A stretch of DNA of 64,000 bases from contig NZ_AFWF01000202.1 in NCBI RefSeq assembly GCF_000222605.1, forward strand, positions 1-64,000. Reading direction: 5' to 3'. The translations under genes were made by a program, and so were the position numbers. The DNA comes from Vibrio ichthyoenteri ATCC 700023. Its GTDB lineage: Bacteria; Pseudomonadota; Gammaproteobacteria; Enterobacterales; Vibrionaceae. A model generated the notes under the pieces. It saw nothing but the letters and a program-made list of their open reading frames with translations, was not told the origin of the DNA and did not search any database. Positions 47,554 to 57,478 of the stretch are shown here, piece by piece (position 1 is the first letter of the stretch; each line of letters begins with the position of its first letter).

Positions 47554-48281
47554 GATTTGTGATTCCAAAACAGCTTTTTCATGATGGATTCGTAGCTTCG
47601 ATAGCTCTCAATGTAGACCTTTTGCAGTACACCTAATTTTTGTTTTTCTTTGCGTTTCGTGTTTTGACTACTGATGGTTGAAATGATTTCAGCGCGTTCA
47701 AATAGAGAAGGCTTCACGCTATAGGCTTTTACCTGATGGCGCCATGGCTTTTCCATGTAGTCGTCTACAGGCTCAATGAAGTACTCAGCATTGGCAATAA
47801 ATGCCTGTGCAGCTTGAGGCGAAAGTGCATAAGCGGTGGTCCCACAGCTTTTCTTTGCATATTGCCCGAGCTGTGTTTGAGTTGTTATCTCTTCAATCGG
47901 AGTAAATTTACTAGGTTGTGTTGCCGCGAGTTTTACGTAACCATATTTATTAATATAGGGTTCAAGGATTTCAAGGACGTCACCTGCGAGAGGTTGGATA
48001 TCAACATTATCTTCAAGTATGACAACTGGCGCTTGTAGTTCTACACATTTTTGCCACAAGCTGTAATGGCTAGCAAAACATCCAATCTCACCAGGTTTGA
48101 GTTCATAGCCTTTGCGTTGAAAAGTTTGTTTTTGTGATGCTTTATTTGAGTATAAAAAATGCTCTTGAGAAGCATCAACGGCATCAAAAAATTCAAATTC
48201 AATACCGACATTGAGCAATTGCTGTGACATTCGCTGTCTGCGCTCTTGGGAGCGAGCAAGACTAACCACAAAAATTTTCAT
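47550..48281 (-). CDS. GT25 LPS glycosyltransferase
   Basis: A 243-residue GT25-family enzyme, the group that includes galactosyl- and glucosyltransferases of Neisseria and Haemophilus LOS. It starts KIFVVSLARSQERRQRM, has GEIGCFASHYSLWQ near residue 75 and VVILEDNVDI near 93, where the usual acidic EDD metal motif reads EDN. It is soluble and should act at the cytoplasmic face. The start at 48281 overlaps the stop of the acyltransferase gene by one base. The donor sugar is not predictable. Confidence 0.88.
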   Translation of the reverse strand: MKIFVVSLARSQERRQRMSQQLLNVGIEFEFFDAVDASQEHFLYSNKASQKQTFQRKGYELKPGEIGCFASHYSLWQKCVELQAPVVILEDNVDIQPLAGDVLEILEPYINKYGYVKLAATQPSKFTPIEEITTQTQLGQYAKKSCGTTAYALSPQAAQAFIANAEYFIEPVDDYMEKPWRHQVKAYSVKPSLFERAEIISTISSQNTKRKEKQKLGVLQKVYIESYRSYESIMKKLFWNHKS

Positions 48282-49270
48282 TAGCGAACCTTCCAATCAC
48301 TGTTATATCGAGACTTAAAAAGATTGTAGTAATTACTGTCGTCTTGTTGAGTCAGCAAAAGTTGCAAAATCCACATATATTGCTCAGGTTTTGGTTCAAC
48401 AAAATGCTCAATAGCGTTATTCATGGCGCGCGCATCGGCTTGTTCGGAAGCTTGAAGGTCTAAAGCGGGCAGCACTTCAATCGAGAATTTTCCTGTTTTT
48501 GGGTCGATAGACGCAAACAGAGGAACAATGTGAGCCTTAGATAGCTTTGCTAACTTGCTTAAGCCTGGCAGTGTTGCTTTAGTTGTGGCAAAAAAATCAA
48601 CAAATTCACTCAGTTCAGCGCCATGATCCTGATCTGGCAAGTAATAGCCTAAGTAACCAGATTTTATTGACTTAATAAATGGCTTTATACCGCCTGAACG
48701 CTCATAAACTCGACCGCCATATTGAACTCGCTGTCGATGCATTAGCCAGTCTGCTACAGGGTTCTTCTGTTTTTTTGCCATCGCAGAGACAGGTAAATTT
48801 AAAGAAGCTAATAGAATGGCAGGGATGTCGATTGCCCAGGAGTGAGGAACAAGCAAGATAACATTCTCACCGGCATCCGTTAGCTGAGTTAGGTTATGTT
48901 TATTTACAAATTCACACTGCTGTTGTAGCCATGTCTTTGAACGTAAGGAGAGTAATACGAAACGAAGTATAAACACACCTGCGGTGTAGAGCGTTTTATA
49001 GACTAACGCTTCACGCTGCTCAAAACTCATTTCAGGAAAACAGAGCTGCAGGTTGACTCGCGTACGATGTGCAGGCCCCTTGTTTGATTTTGATAGTTTA
49101 CTCGCTATCTTTTTCGCCAGCCATTGATGAAAAGACAATGGAAGCAGTGCTATTGGCACCGAGAGAATGACACCTAGCCAAGTGGGCCAGTTCTTAGGTG
49201 CTAAGAAGTGCCACTCAAAAGTAGGGTTATAGGCTTTTTCATCAAAATCGTTGCGAGGAGCTGCTGACAT
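48281..49270 (-). CDS. lpxM: LpxM-like lipid A secondary acyltransferase
   Basis: A 329-residue late acyltransferase distinct from the one at 25245. It has an N-terminal membrane segment (about 31-47), the catalytic H-x4-D motif in VPHSWAIDIP (His143, Asp148), and VYERSGGIKPFIK, YLPDQDHGAELSEFVDFF and YMWILQLLL in the expected order. The D variant of the motif and the SWAID string are typical of LpxM (myristoyl-type) enzymes, but acyl specificity in Vibrio differs between species (V. cholerae LpxN adds 3-hydroxylaurate). It heads the run of six core genes down to wavE. Confidence 0.88.
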   Translation of the reverse strand: MSAAPRNDFDEKAYNPTFEWHFLAPKNWPTWLGVILSVPIALLPLSFHQWLAKKIASKLSKSNKGPAHRTRVNLQLCFPEMSFEQREALVYKTLYTAGVFILRFVLLSLRSKTWLQQQCEFVNKHNLTQLTDAGENVILLVPHSWAIDIPAILLASLNLPVSAMAKKQKNPVADWLMHRQRVQYGGRVYERSGGIKPFIKSIKSGYLGYYLPDQDHGAELSEFVDFFATTKATLPGLSKLAKLSKAHIVPLFASIDPKTGKFSIEVLPALDLQASEQADARAMNNAIEHFVEPKPEQYMWILQLLLTQQDDSNYYNLFKSRYNSDWKVR

Positions 49271-49415
49271 AGATTGCTCAATAGGCGCTTAGCGCAATAG
49301 TTAGTCGAATGTGTTTTAGTCAAGTGTACCACGCAACAAAAGGCGCTTCCTAGAGTGCAGATAGAGAAGGTGAGTAATTTGAAGGTTTACTCACCAGTTT
49401 GGAGTTCAACTCGGT

Positions 49416-50582
49416 TTAATCGTTACCAAATAAATCACGAGTGTATACTTTATCAGCAAATGGTAATAGCTCATCATTCATGCGATTAGATACGATGGTA
49501 TCAGAGAGCTTAATGAATTCAGCAAAGTCGGTGACCACTCGTGAGTTAAAGAAGAGCGTTTCTTGTAGTGCAGGTTCGTAGACAACTACTTCAACGCCTT
49601 TCGCTTTCAGGCGCTTCATTATGCCTTGAATCGACGATGCTCTGAAATTATCAGAACCTGATTTCATTACTAAGCGATAAATTCCCACTGTCTTCAGGTT
49701 ACGTTTGAGGATACTTTCCGCGACAAAATCTTTACGAGTTCTATTCGCGTCAACGATCGCCCCAATGATGTTGTTCGGCACTTCTTGGTAGTTGGCTAAC
49801 AGCTGTTTGGTATCTTTGGGTAAGCAGTAACCACCGTAACCAAATGATGGGTTGTTATAGTGATTGCCAATTCGAGGATCTAATCCTACACCTTCAATGA
49901 TTTGTCGTGAGTCTAAGCCGTGCGCTTCCGCGTAGGAATCTAGTTCGTTGAAGTAGGCCACTCGCATAGCTAGGTAGGTGTTAGAAAATAGCTTGACGGC
50001 TTCCGCTTCTGTTGAATTGGTAAACAGCACTGCAATATCCGTTTTTTCCGCACCTTCAAGAAGCAAGCCGGCAAAAATTTGCGCTCGCTCACTTTGTTCA
50101 CCAACGATAATGCGTGATGGGTAAAGATTGTCATATAGCGCCTTGCCTTCACGAAGAAACTCTGGAGAGAAGATGATGTTCTCACAGTTCAATTCTTGTT
50201 TGATGCGCTCTGTGTAACCGACCGGTACGGTTGACTTGATCACCATCACCGCTGATGGTGCGATGGCTATGACATCACGAATAACGGCTTCAACCGATGA
50301 TGTGTTGAAGTTATTCGTTTGAGGATCGTAATCAGTGGGGGTGGCAATAACAACAAAATCAGCGTTGCTATAAGCATCTTTTTTGTTGGTTGTGGCCTTG
50401 AAATTAAGTCCCTTGGTTGACAAAAAACGCTCAATATCACTATCAGCAATTGGAGATTGTTTTTTGTTTAGCAAGGCAACTTTTTTTTCAATGATATCTA
50501 AGGCTACAACTTCATTGTTTTGCGCCAATAACATTGCATTTGATAGGCCGACATAGCCTGTACCTGCGATAGCAACTTTCAC
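49416..50582 (-). CDS. ugd: UDP-glucose 6-dehydrogenase
   Basis: Ugd oxidises UDP-glucose to UDP-glucuronate with two NAD+. The 388-residue protein has the N-terminal Rossmann motif GTGYVGLS at residues 7-14, the FSPEFLREG block near 138 and the catalytic Cys253 in [12 protein letters not shown]. It groups with the single-domain-length Ugd of enteric bacteria (388 residues) rather than with the 426-residue UDP-HexNAc dehydrogenase at 56121. It lies downstream of hldD on the same strand and could supply glucuronate or galacturonate for core or O-antigen. Confidence 0.94.
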   Translation of the reverse strand: MKVAIAGTGYVGLSNAMLLAQNNEVVALDIIEKKVALLNKKQSPIADSDIERFLSTKGLNFKATTNKKDAYSNADFVVIATPTDYDPQTNNFNTSSVEAVIRDVIAIAPSAVMVIKSTVPVGYTERIKQELNCENIIFSPEFLREGKALYDNLYPSRIIVGEQSERAQIFAGLLLEGAEKTDIAVLFTNSTEAEAVKLFSNTYLAMRVAYFNELDSYAEAHGLDSRQIIEGVGLDPRIGNHYNNPSFGYGGYCLPKDTKQLLANYQEVPNNIIGAIVDANRTRKDFVAESILKRNLKTVGIYRLVMKSGSDNFRASSIQGIMKRLKAKGVEVVVYEPALQETLFFNSRVVTDFAEFIKLSDTIVSNRMNDELLPFADKVYTRDLFGND

Positions 50583-50626
50583 TGTTCGATCCTCTACGGT
50601 TAGTCTTGGTTTCTGTACTATCGGAA

Positions 50627-51568
50627 TTAGCGATTAATCAACGCCATGTATTCTGCGACGCCTTCCGCAACCGTTTTAAATTCATGATCACAACCAGCTG
50701 TGCGAAGTTTGGTTAAATCAGCTTGAGTAAACTCTTGGTACGCACCTTTTAGATGATCAGGAAATGGAATGTTTTCAACTTCACCTTTACCGTGGTGCTT
50801 GATAACAGCTCTAGCGACTTCCTCGAAAGATTCCGCATAACCAGTACCTAGGTTAAAGATCCCAGACACGCTATTTTCCATAAACCACAAGTTAACAGCC
50901 GCAACATCACCAACATAAATGAAATCTCGCTGGAAGGTTGCGCTACCTGCAAATAGCTTTGGATTTTCGCCAGCATTCATTTGGTTGTTCAAATGAAAAG
51001 CAACCGAAGCCATTGAGCCTTTGTGCTGCTCACGAGGACCATAAACGTTGAAGTAACGGAAACCTGTAATTTGAGAAAGTGTTTCACCATGCGCTTCGGC
51101 ATCTTGCCAGACTCGACGCACGTAATTATCGAACTGCTGTTTTGAGTAGCCGTATACGTTGAGCGCACCTTCGTATTGAGGCTCTTCAATGAATGTATCA
51201 GTTTCGCCGTAGGTGGCAGCGGATGAAGCATATAAGAATGGGATATCGCGCTCTAAACAGTAATGGAGTATTTCTTTAGAATACTCATAGTTGTTGAGCA
51301 TAATGTATTTGCCATCCCACTCAGTCGTCGCAGAACATGCACCCTCGTGAAAAATAGCGTCAATAGGACCAAAATTTTCGCCAGACATGATTTGAACGAG
51401 GAAGTCATCGCGATCCATGTAATCTGCAATATCTAAATCAACTAAGTTTTGAAATTTCTTGCCATTTTTAAGGTTATCGACAACCAGAATGTCATTGATG
51501 CCTTTGTCGTTTAATGCTTTAACAATATTGCTGCCAATCATGCCAGCACCGCCAGTGACGATAATCAT
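50627..51568 (-). CDS. hldD: HldD, ADP-L-glycero-D-manno-heptose 6-epimerase
   Basis: HldD converts ADP-D,D-heptose to the L,D form used by WaaC and WaaF. The 313-residue SDR has [14 protein letters not shown] near residue 6, the family block [18 protein letters not shown] near 72, the catalytic YGYSKQQFD near 139 and the substrate segment [16 protein letters not shown] near 172. In V. cholerae this gene marks the boundary between the wav core genes and the O-antigen cluster; it has the same place here. Confidence 0.96.
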   Translation of the reverse strand: MIIVTGGAGMIGSNIVKALNDKGINDILVVDNLKNGKKFQNLVDLDIADYMDRDDFLVQIMSGENFGPIDAIFHEGACSATTEWDGKYIMLNNYEYSKEILHYCLERDIPFLYASSAATYGETDTFIEEPQYEGALNVYGYSKQQFDNYVRRVWQDAEAHGETLSQITGFRYFNVYGPREQHKGSMASVAFHLNNQMNAGENPKLFAGSATFQRDFIYVGDVAAVNLWFMENSVSGIFNLGTGYAESFEEVARAVIKHHGKGEVENIPFPDHLKGAYQEFTQADLTKLRTAGCDHEFKTVAEGVAEYMALINR

Positions 51569-51614
51569 AATTATTCCTATAAGTGTTATTACTTAAGTTT
51601 TTTAAAGGATGATT

Positions 51615-52640
51615 TTATTTGCGAAGACATTTAATATACCAAGGCATTGCTTTTTCAACACCTTGTTGAATATTATATAGAGGTTCATAGCCTAATTTGT
51701 TTTTTGCTTTTGTGATATCTGCTTGAGAATGTTTGACATCTCCAGCTCGAAAATCTTGATATATGGGATTGAAAGTATAGTGGATGTCATTTGTTTCAAG
51801 CATTGTTTTTAAATAATTAAACAAAGTATTAAGAGTTGTACGATCGCCTACAGCAACATTATATACTTCATTTTTAGCTTCATCAGTAGCGGTAGCGGCA
51901 AGGATGTTCATTTGCACTGTATTTTCAATAAAACAGAAATCTCGGCTAGTTTCACCATCGCCATTGATAAAAATCGTCTCATTTTTTATCATAGCAGATG
52001 TCCATTTCGGAATAACAGCAGCATAGGCACCTTGTGGGTCTTGGCGTTGACCAAATACATTGAAGTAACGTAGGCCGATACTTTTAAAATCATAGTTACG
52101 GCTATAGACGGAAGCATAGATCTCATTTACGTATTTAGTTACGGCGTAAGGAGATAACGGATTGCCAATTTGCTCTTCCACTTTAGGTAAACCAGGATGA
52201 TCCCCGTAAGTAGAGCTGGAAGCAGCATAAGTGAAACTTTTCACGCCTTCGTTTTTAGCTGTGTCAAGTATATTCAAAAAACCATCTATATTGGTTGAAT
52301 TTGTAGTGATTGGGTCATTAATAGAGCGAGGTACAGAGCCTAATGCGGCTTGGTGTAGTACATAATCAATGCCCTTCATTGCATTTTGACATGCTCTGTA
52401 GTCTCTAATGTCGCCTTCAATAAAGCTAAAGTTTGACCATTGAGACGCTGAAACCAAATCTCGGACTTCATCTAAGTTGAATTGATGTCCAGTTGAAAAA
52501 TTATCCAGGCCAATAACTCTTTGATTTAATTTTAGTAACTGTTCCAATAGGTTTGAACCAATAAACCCTGCGACCCCGGTAATTAGCCATGTTTTTGGAT
52601 TGTTAAGAAGCTCTTGTTTGACTTGTTCAAATTTTGACAT
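51615..52640 (-). CDS. wbpP: UDP-N-acetylhexosamine 4-epimerase (WbpP/TviC type)
   Basis: This SDR interconverts UDP-GlcNAc and UDP-GalNAc, or their uronic acids. The 341-residue protein has the NAD motif GVAGFIGSN at residues 22-30 after an N-terminal extension typical of WbpP, the catalytic AASSSTYG near 140-147 and Tyr165-x3-Lys169 in SPYAVTKY. The Ser-rich active site and the extension favour N-acetylated substrates over UDP-glucose. Its usual partner is a UDP-HexNAc 6-dehydrogenase; one is at 56121, now on the opposite strand beyond the IS remnants. Sequence beyond its start is IS debris. Confidence 0.88.
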   Translation of the reverse strand: MSKFEQVKQELLNNPKTWLITGVAGFIGSNLLEQLLKLNQRVIGLDNFSTGHQFNLDEVRDLVSASQWSNFSFIEGDIRDYRACQNAMKGIDYVLHQAALGSVPRSINDPITTNSTNIDGFLNILDTAKNEGVKSFTYAASSSTYGDHPGLPKVEEQIGNPLSPYAVTKYVNEIYASVYSRNYDFKSIGLRYFNVFGQRQDPQGAYAAVIPKWTSAMIKNETIFINGDGETSRDFCFIENTVQMNILAATATDEAKNEVYNVAVGDRTTLNTLFNYLKTMLETNDIHYTFNPIYQDFRAGDVKHSQADITKAKNKLGYEPLYNIQQGVEKAMPWYIKCLRK

Positions 52641-52716
52641 ATTATTCTCCGATAGTTATCTGTTATCTGTTATCTATTCGCAAAAAAGAGAAAAATCGAT
52701 AGGCTTATATTATCAT

Positions 52717-53103
52717 TGTAGTGGTCAACTATAATTGGCCACGGCTTTAAATTCCCCCAATATAATCGTTCTGATTCATTGGGGGTTAGGCCGCCGTTAT
52801 ATTGATGTGGCCTGAGTTGGCTAATGTAGCGGGTGATATCTTGTTGAGCTTCAGCGAAGCTATGATAACCCACAGTTGGCCCCAATTCCGTCTTCATACT
52901 TCTAAAGTATGCGCTCCATCGGCGCATTATCCCAACAGTTTCCTCGGCGAGAATTTGAAAACGCTACAGTAATTGACGGTACCTACGGTTAGTGTAATGA
53001 CTGCCCTGATCGCTATGGAACATAACACTGTTAGGCTTAGCACGAGACTCATAAGCTATCGAAATAGCTTTGCCTGTAGGTAATAAAGACACTGACCAAC
53101 CAC
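52717..53103 (-). pseudogene. IS3-family transposase remnant (first copy), 3' end
   Basis: The terminal inverted repeat TGTAGTGGTCAAC lies at 52717. Reading inward on the minus strand gives the end of an IS3 OrfB integrase: HSDQGSHYTNRRYRQLL, then RRGNCWDNAPMER and FRSMKTELGPTVGY followed by HQYNGGLTPNESERLYW, in three different frames with a stop after RQLL and a short deletion. The DDE catalytic region is therefore broken at least three times. The 5' two-thirds are absent: the fragment ends near 53103 where the second IS3 remnant begins. Confidence 0.85.
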
Positions 53104-53121
53104 CTTGATAAGATCCCAGAA

Positions 53122-53760
53122 CTCTATACACTTTCAAGCTTCTGACAATACTGTCTTTCGCATTCATTCGGTGACAGTCCGCCATTAGTATCATGATTCC
53201 GGTTTGGATTGAAGAAGCACTCGATATATTCTAATATCTCAGAGCGTGCTTCATCATGGGTTTATAGATCCTGCGCTTTACTCGATCTTCCTTGAGCAGC
53301 GAGAAGAAACTCTCGGCAACGGCGTTATCGTGACAGTTTCCCCTTCTACTGATGCTAATTTCCATATTGTGCTTTTTTAGGAAACTGCGCCAGCCGCTAG
53401 AAGTATATTGCATACCTTGATCAGAGTGAACTAGAACCTGTTCGTTTGGTCCTCTTCGCCAAATAGCCATCAATGAAAAGATCGGTTTTTGGACTGCTCT
53501 TCATCGTCCAGCTAACTACTTTTTTAGAAAACAAATCGATAACGACGGTTAGGTAAAGCCAACCTTCATAAGTGGGAATATAAGTAAAGTCCGTCACCCA
53601 GCTTGTATCAGGTTTATCAACGGTAAACGCTCGGTCTAGGGCATTTGGAGCGGTTAAATCGACTTTTCCAGAATGGAAATCTTTGTGTCGCTTATATCCA
53701 CGCAAAGCCTTAATGTTGGAGGATTTCATTAGTCGGTAAACCCGATTTTTACCACAGGGC
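53122..53760 (-). pseudogene. IS3-family transposase remnant (second copy)
   Basis: A different IS3-family OrfB, read on the minus strand: RVYRLMKSSNIKALRGYKRH, then DTSWVTDFTYIPTYEGWLYL with the first catalytic Asp, HSDQGMQYTSSGW with the second, RRGNCHDNAVAESFFSLLKE with the Glu, and NPNRNHDTNGGLSPNE ending at 53122. Two lesions break it: a gap of about 10 bases near 53470 between FID and MAIWRR, and a missing A near 53262 (TATAAACCC where TATAAAACCC restores YKTHDEARSEI). The 5' part is missing and the IS903-like element abuts it exactly at 53760/53761. Confidence 0.88.
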
Positions 53761-54806
53761 GGCTTTGTTTCCTGAATCAGGGAACTAAATCATTAACCTA
53801 CGATCTGATCGGCTAAGTTCACTCAAATACTTAGACCAATGCCCAAACCTCGCTACAAAACAACCAACTAGAAACTTTATAACCAAGCTTTAATCAATCG
53901 CGGCTCACTGACATTTTGGATTGATGAAGAGGCTGTTCAGCAATGGAAGTAAATCAAGCGTAGGAGCCGTGGAAGACCTCGCTTGTTTAGTGGCTTAGCG
54001 ATCATGACTGCTCTTATGGTTAAGCGTGTATTTGCACTGCCGTTAAGAGTTCTTCGAGGGTTCATTAACTTTATTTTTAAGCTCGCTCAACTACCGTTGT
54101 CATGCCCTCGTTATTCATGCATTAGCAAACGAGCTAAAGCGGTCAACGTCGCCTTCAAGATAAAAACTAAAGGTACAATCCAGTATTTAGCTATTAATGC
54201 GACAGGGCTAAGGGTCTACGGTGAGGGGCAATGGAAGGTAAAAAAGCATGGCACTGACGGGAAACGCCGTGTCTGGAGAAAGCTACATTTAACGGTCTAT
54301 GTAGACACGCATGAAATCACTGCCGAAGAGTTAAGTTTATCGAATGTGAGCGACGGTGAAGTGCTCCCCAATTTGCTCAAACAAACTCGCCGAAGAATCA
54401 TAGAGATATCTGGTGACGGTGCGTATGACACAAGGTTGTGTCATGAAGCTATTCGCATCAAACGAGCCACATCACTCATTCAACCAAGAGAAGGCACAGC
54501 CTTCTGAGAACAAGGTCATCCTCGTAACTTAGCAGTCGGTTGCCAGAAGCTATATGGTTCAAATAAGCATTGGAAAAGGGAGTACGGCTACCATAAACGT
54601 TCACTCGCGGAGACAGTGATGTTTCGTGTAAAGAAACTTCTCGGTGGGACTCTAAGCTTAAGAAATTACAATGTCCAAGTTCTTACGCCATGATAAAAGC
54701 GTTAAACCAGCTCACTGGGCTAGGTATGCCTGAAACAATGATGATCGCCTAACAATTAGTCATGTTAGGCGTGTTTTAAATTGAACTCGAATTAGGAAGC
54801 AAAGCC
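53761..54806 (+). mobile_element. IS5/IS903-group insertion sequence, decayed
   Basis: A 1046-bp element with terminal inverted repeats GGCTTTGTTTCCT (53761) and, inverted, GGCTTTGCTTCCT (54806), the IS903-type terminus. Length matches IS903 (about 1.06 kb). The 9-bp flanks (CCACAGGGC and TAACTAAGT) do not match, so no target duplication is left: the element is old or was rearranged. Its left end interrupts the second IS3 remnant. Confidence 0.88.
53839..54750 (+). pseudogene. IS903-type transposase pseudogene
   Basis: The frame from the ATG at 53839 (MPKPRYKTTN) carries the IS5-family transposase with nonsense codons at 53869 (TAG), 53950 (TAA) and 54505 (TGA), the first and last where relatives have Trp, plus a frameshift near 54682 before SYAMIKALNQLTGLGMPET. 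The first catalytic Asp is also lost: relatives read AIDATGLK and this copy reads INATGLR (codon AAT at 54196). The other catalytic segments remain (ISGDGAYDTRLCH and the Glu/Tyr region KREYGYHKRSL). The protein cannot be made or be active. Confidence 0.9.
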
Positions 54807-54958
54807 TAACTAAGTGACAAAATGCACTATGCCACAGCTTAAGTAATGGAATGAACTTACCTGAACAAATCGCAGGTTGACGATTTAACTCAGTCGTTTA
54901 TACCCGTGATCATTGAAGATACTTGATTTTTTAAACGTTCAGGATCATGCTACAGAGC

Positions 54959-56000
54959 ATGAAAATATCTCTAACCGATAATCAGAAAAAGAACTCGAAA
55001 CCCAACATGATAAAACTCGTGATGGTCGAGTACGTGACCGCATTAAAGCGGTACTTCTTGCATTTGAAGGTTGGAGTGCCGCAATTATGTCACAAGCTCT
55101 GCGTATCCATGAAACAACTGTGCATCGCCAACTTGTTGATTACACATTATCGGCAAAACTAACGCCGTTGAATGGCGGTTCATCAGGCTATCTAACGGAG
55201 ATTCAAACCATGGCGTTGATAGAACACTTGACCGAACATACATACCATAACACACATCAAGCCATTGGCTATGTTATTGAACAGTTTGGTGTTCAATACT
55301 CGGTTCCTGGAATGAACAAATGGCTGCATCATAATGGTTTCAGCTACAAGATGTCCAAAGGAGTACCTCATAAGTTTGATGAAGCCAAACAGAAAGCCTT
55401 TATTGAGGCTTATGAAGCGCTAAAAGCAAGCTGTAGCAAGCTGTAGCAAGCTGTAGCAAGCTGTAGCAAGCTGTAGCAAGCTGTAGCAAGGATGAGTCGA
55501 TTCTATTTATCGATACAATTCATCCTACTCAAGTGACCAAAATATCTCATGGTTGGATACGAACAGGGCAAGATAAATCGGTTGAAACAACGGGAAGTCG
55601 AAGTCGCCTCAACCTGATTGGCACTTTGAATCTTGCCGATATTGGCGGCACTATCATTAATGATTACGAGACCATAAATAGTGAAAGTATAGTCCGTTTC
55701 TTCTGCCAAATCAGAGAGCGTTATCTATTAAGTAACAAGCTCCACATTATCCTAGATGGTGCGGGATATCACCGCAGTGACTTAGTCAAAGATGCGGCGT
55801 GTGTCCTTAACGTTGAACTGTATTATCTTCCACCTTATAGCCCCAATCTGAATCCAATAGACCGGCTTTGGAAGGTGATGAACGAGTATTCAAGGTTCAA
55901 AAATAAACGGGCACTCAGAGATGCAATTGAGACATTTTTCACGGTAACTCTTCCTGAGGTCGCTGGATCACTAACGTCTCGAATAAATGATAATTTCTAG
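54959..56000 (+). pseudogene. IS630-family transposase, broken in two places
   Basis: The first part reads MKISLTDNQKK from 54959, then loses frame in an A-run (CAGAAAAAGAA at about 54979-54989; one more A would give QKKELETQHDKTRDGR). The second part reads RVRDRIKAVLLAFEGWSAA, then SQALRIHETTVHRQLV (helix-turn-helix) up to EALKAS at about 55430. There a 10-bp tandem repeat introduces a TAG and shifts the frame. The third part resumes DESILFIDTIHPT and includes the DDE signatures LDGAGYHR and YLPPYSPNLNPIDRLWK, ending at 56000. The catalytic residues are present, so two slippage events alone appear to have silenced it. Confidence 0.9.
55431..55490 (+). repeat. Six perfect tandem copies of a 10-bp unit inside the IS630 transposase gene
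   Basis: The unit CTGTAGCAAG is repeated six times without a mismatch, preceded by a partial AGCAAG. With a single copy the frame runs through as ALKASCSKDESILFID; with two or more copies an in-frame TAG appears. It is therefore a tandem expansion of a unique sequence, most simply by replication slippage. Confidence 0.97.
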
Positions 56001-56120
56001 ACTCTAAAATTGGCACCTTCAAGTTAATTGGGTATAGGTCGATAAAGCATTAGAAAGTAGTAGCACAAGAGTTTTGTTCGATGTATATTAAAAAAATTTT
56101 TTAAAATTAGAGATAATGAA

Positions 56121-57401
56121 ATGTTTCAAAGAAATTTAGATTTGAAAATTGCAGTAGTTGGGTTGGGGTATGTGGGACTTCCCTTGGCTGTAGAATTTGG
56201 CAAAAAATCTGCGGTTGTTGGTTTTGATATAAACACGACACGAATTCAAGAATTAACATTATTTAATGACTCAACGTTGGAATGTAGTAGAGATGAAATT
56301 GAAGATGCGAAATATTTGTCATTTTCCAATAATGTTGATGACATAAAAGCTGCGAATTTTTACATTGTTACAGTGCCAACGCCAATTGATGATAATAAGA
56401 GACCTGATTTATCACCATTAATATCGGCATCAAAAATGTTAGGTGGCATAATTAATAATGGTGATATCATAGTTTTTGAATCTACGGTTTATCCAGGTGC
56501 AACGGAGGAGGTTTGCGTTCCAATATTAGAGGCAGTGTCAAATCTGAAATTTAACCAAGATTTTTTTGTAGGTTATAGTCCTGAAAGGATAAATCCAGGA
56601 GATAAAGATCATCGAGTTGCAAATATAGCTAAGGTTACATCTGGTTCTACTGTTGAAGTTGCCGATTATATTGATGAAGTGTATGCTAATATTATTTTAG
56701 CAGGAACATTTAAAGCAAGCTCAATTAAGGTTGCGGAAGCAGCTAAAGTAATAGAAAACACGCAAAGAGATGTCAATATAGCGTTAATTAACGAGCTTGC
56801 TCTAATTTTTGATAGGTTGGATATTGACACCTCTGAAGTGTTAGAAGCGGCGGGAACGAAATGGAATTTCCTACCGTTTAGACCTGGTTTAGTCGGTGGT
56901 CATTGTATTGGAGTCGATCCTTATTATTTGACTCATAAAGCTCAAGAGGTAGGTTATAACCCTGAAGTTATACTTTCAGGAAGAAGAATTAACGATCAGA
57001 TGGGATCCTACATTGCTAACAAAGTCATTAAATTAATGATAAAAAACAAAATAGATGTAGCTAACGCTAGGGTTTTAATACTAGGTTTTACTTTTAAAGA
57101 AAACTGCCCTGACATAAGAAACACAAAAGTAATTGACATAATTGATGAATTTAATGAGGCGGGAATTGCTCTTGATATATATGATCCATGGGCTGACAAA
57201 TTAGAAGCTAGTGCTGAATATAATGTTGATATCATGTCAACTCTTCCTACCATAAAATATGATGCTGTTATATGCGCCGTGTCGCACAATGAGTTTTTTG
57301 ATTTGAAACATACTGAATTGAATGGTTTGTGCAAACAAAACAGTATCATTTATGATGTTAAGGGGATCATATCTAAAAACTTGATTACAAAAAGGTTATA
57401 A
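56121..57401 (+). CDS. tviB: UDP-N-acetyl-hexosamine 6-dehydrogenase (TviB/WbpO type)
   Basis: This enzyme oxidises UDP-GlcNAc or UDP-GalNAc to the uronic acid for O-antigen or capsule. The 426-residue protein has the NAD motif [16 protein letters not shown] near residues 12-27, the [16 protein letters not shown] block near 151, the catalytic Cys262 in [12 protein letters not shown] and the C-terminal [15 protein letters not shown]. These match the TviB/WbpO/VipA branch rather than Ugd. It is the first gene of the + strand O-antigen run and is AT-rich. Its classic partner, the WbpP/TviC 4-epimerase, lies on the other strand at 51615-52640 beyond the IS remnants. Confidence 0.92.
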   Translation: MFQRNLDLKIAVVGLGYVGLPLAVEFGKKSAVVGFDINTTRIQELTLFNDSTLECSRDEIEDAKYLSFSNNVDDIKAANFYIVTVPTPIDDNKRPDLSPLISASKMLGGIINNGDIIVFESTVYPGATEEVCVPILEAVSNLKFNQDFFVGYSPERINPGDKDHRVANIAKVTSGSTVEVADYIDEVYANIILAGTFKASSIKVAEAAKVIENTQRDVNIALINELALIFDRLDIDTSEVLEAAGTKWNFLPFRPGLVGGHCIGVDPYYLTHKAQEVGYNPEVILSGRRINDQMGSYIANKVIKLMIKNKIDVANARVLILGFTFKENCPDIRNTKVIDIIDEFNEAGIALDIYDPWADKLEASAEYNVDIMSTLPTIKYDAVICAVSHNEFFDLKHTELNGLCKQNSIIYDVKGIISKNLITKRL

Positions 57402-57478
57402 TGAAAGGGCAACAGTAAGCATTAAATGTAACGCTATATGTAACAATAATAGCGTTACTTTCAATTTGCTTCTAAGCA

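Larger units (their letters stand above)
54899..56036 (+). mobile_element. IS630-family insertion sequence, inactivated
   Basis: The ends TATACCC-n7-TTGAAG (from 54899) and its inverted copy ending at 56036 (CTTCAA-n7-GGGTATA) are matching terminal repeats, flanked by the TA dinucleotide that IS630/mariner elements duplicate. The span of about 1.13 kb is normal for the family. It contains a three-part broken transposase gene and a tandem repeat. It is inserted 92 bp to the right of the IS903-type element. Confidence 0.88.

Noticed and set aside
55431-55490. Regular short repeats that might be a CRISPR array
   Set aside because: The units are 10 bp, perfectly adjacent and have no spacers; they lie inside a transposase gene.
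55503-55709. A minus-strand open frame inside the IS630 element
   Set aside because: It is the reverse shadow of the transposase coding sequence, which carries the recognisable DDE motifs.
52641-56120. A JUMPstart/ops element (GGCGGTAGCG) at the start of the O-antigen cluster
   Set aside because: I looked for it before tviB and around hldD and found no match; it may have been lost with the IS insertions.
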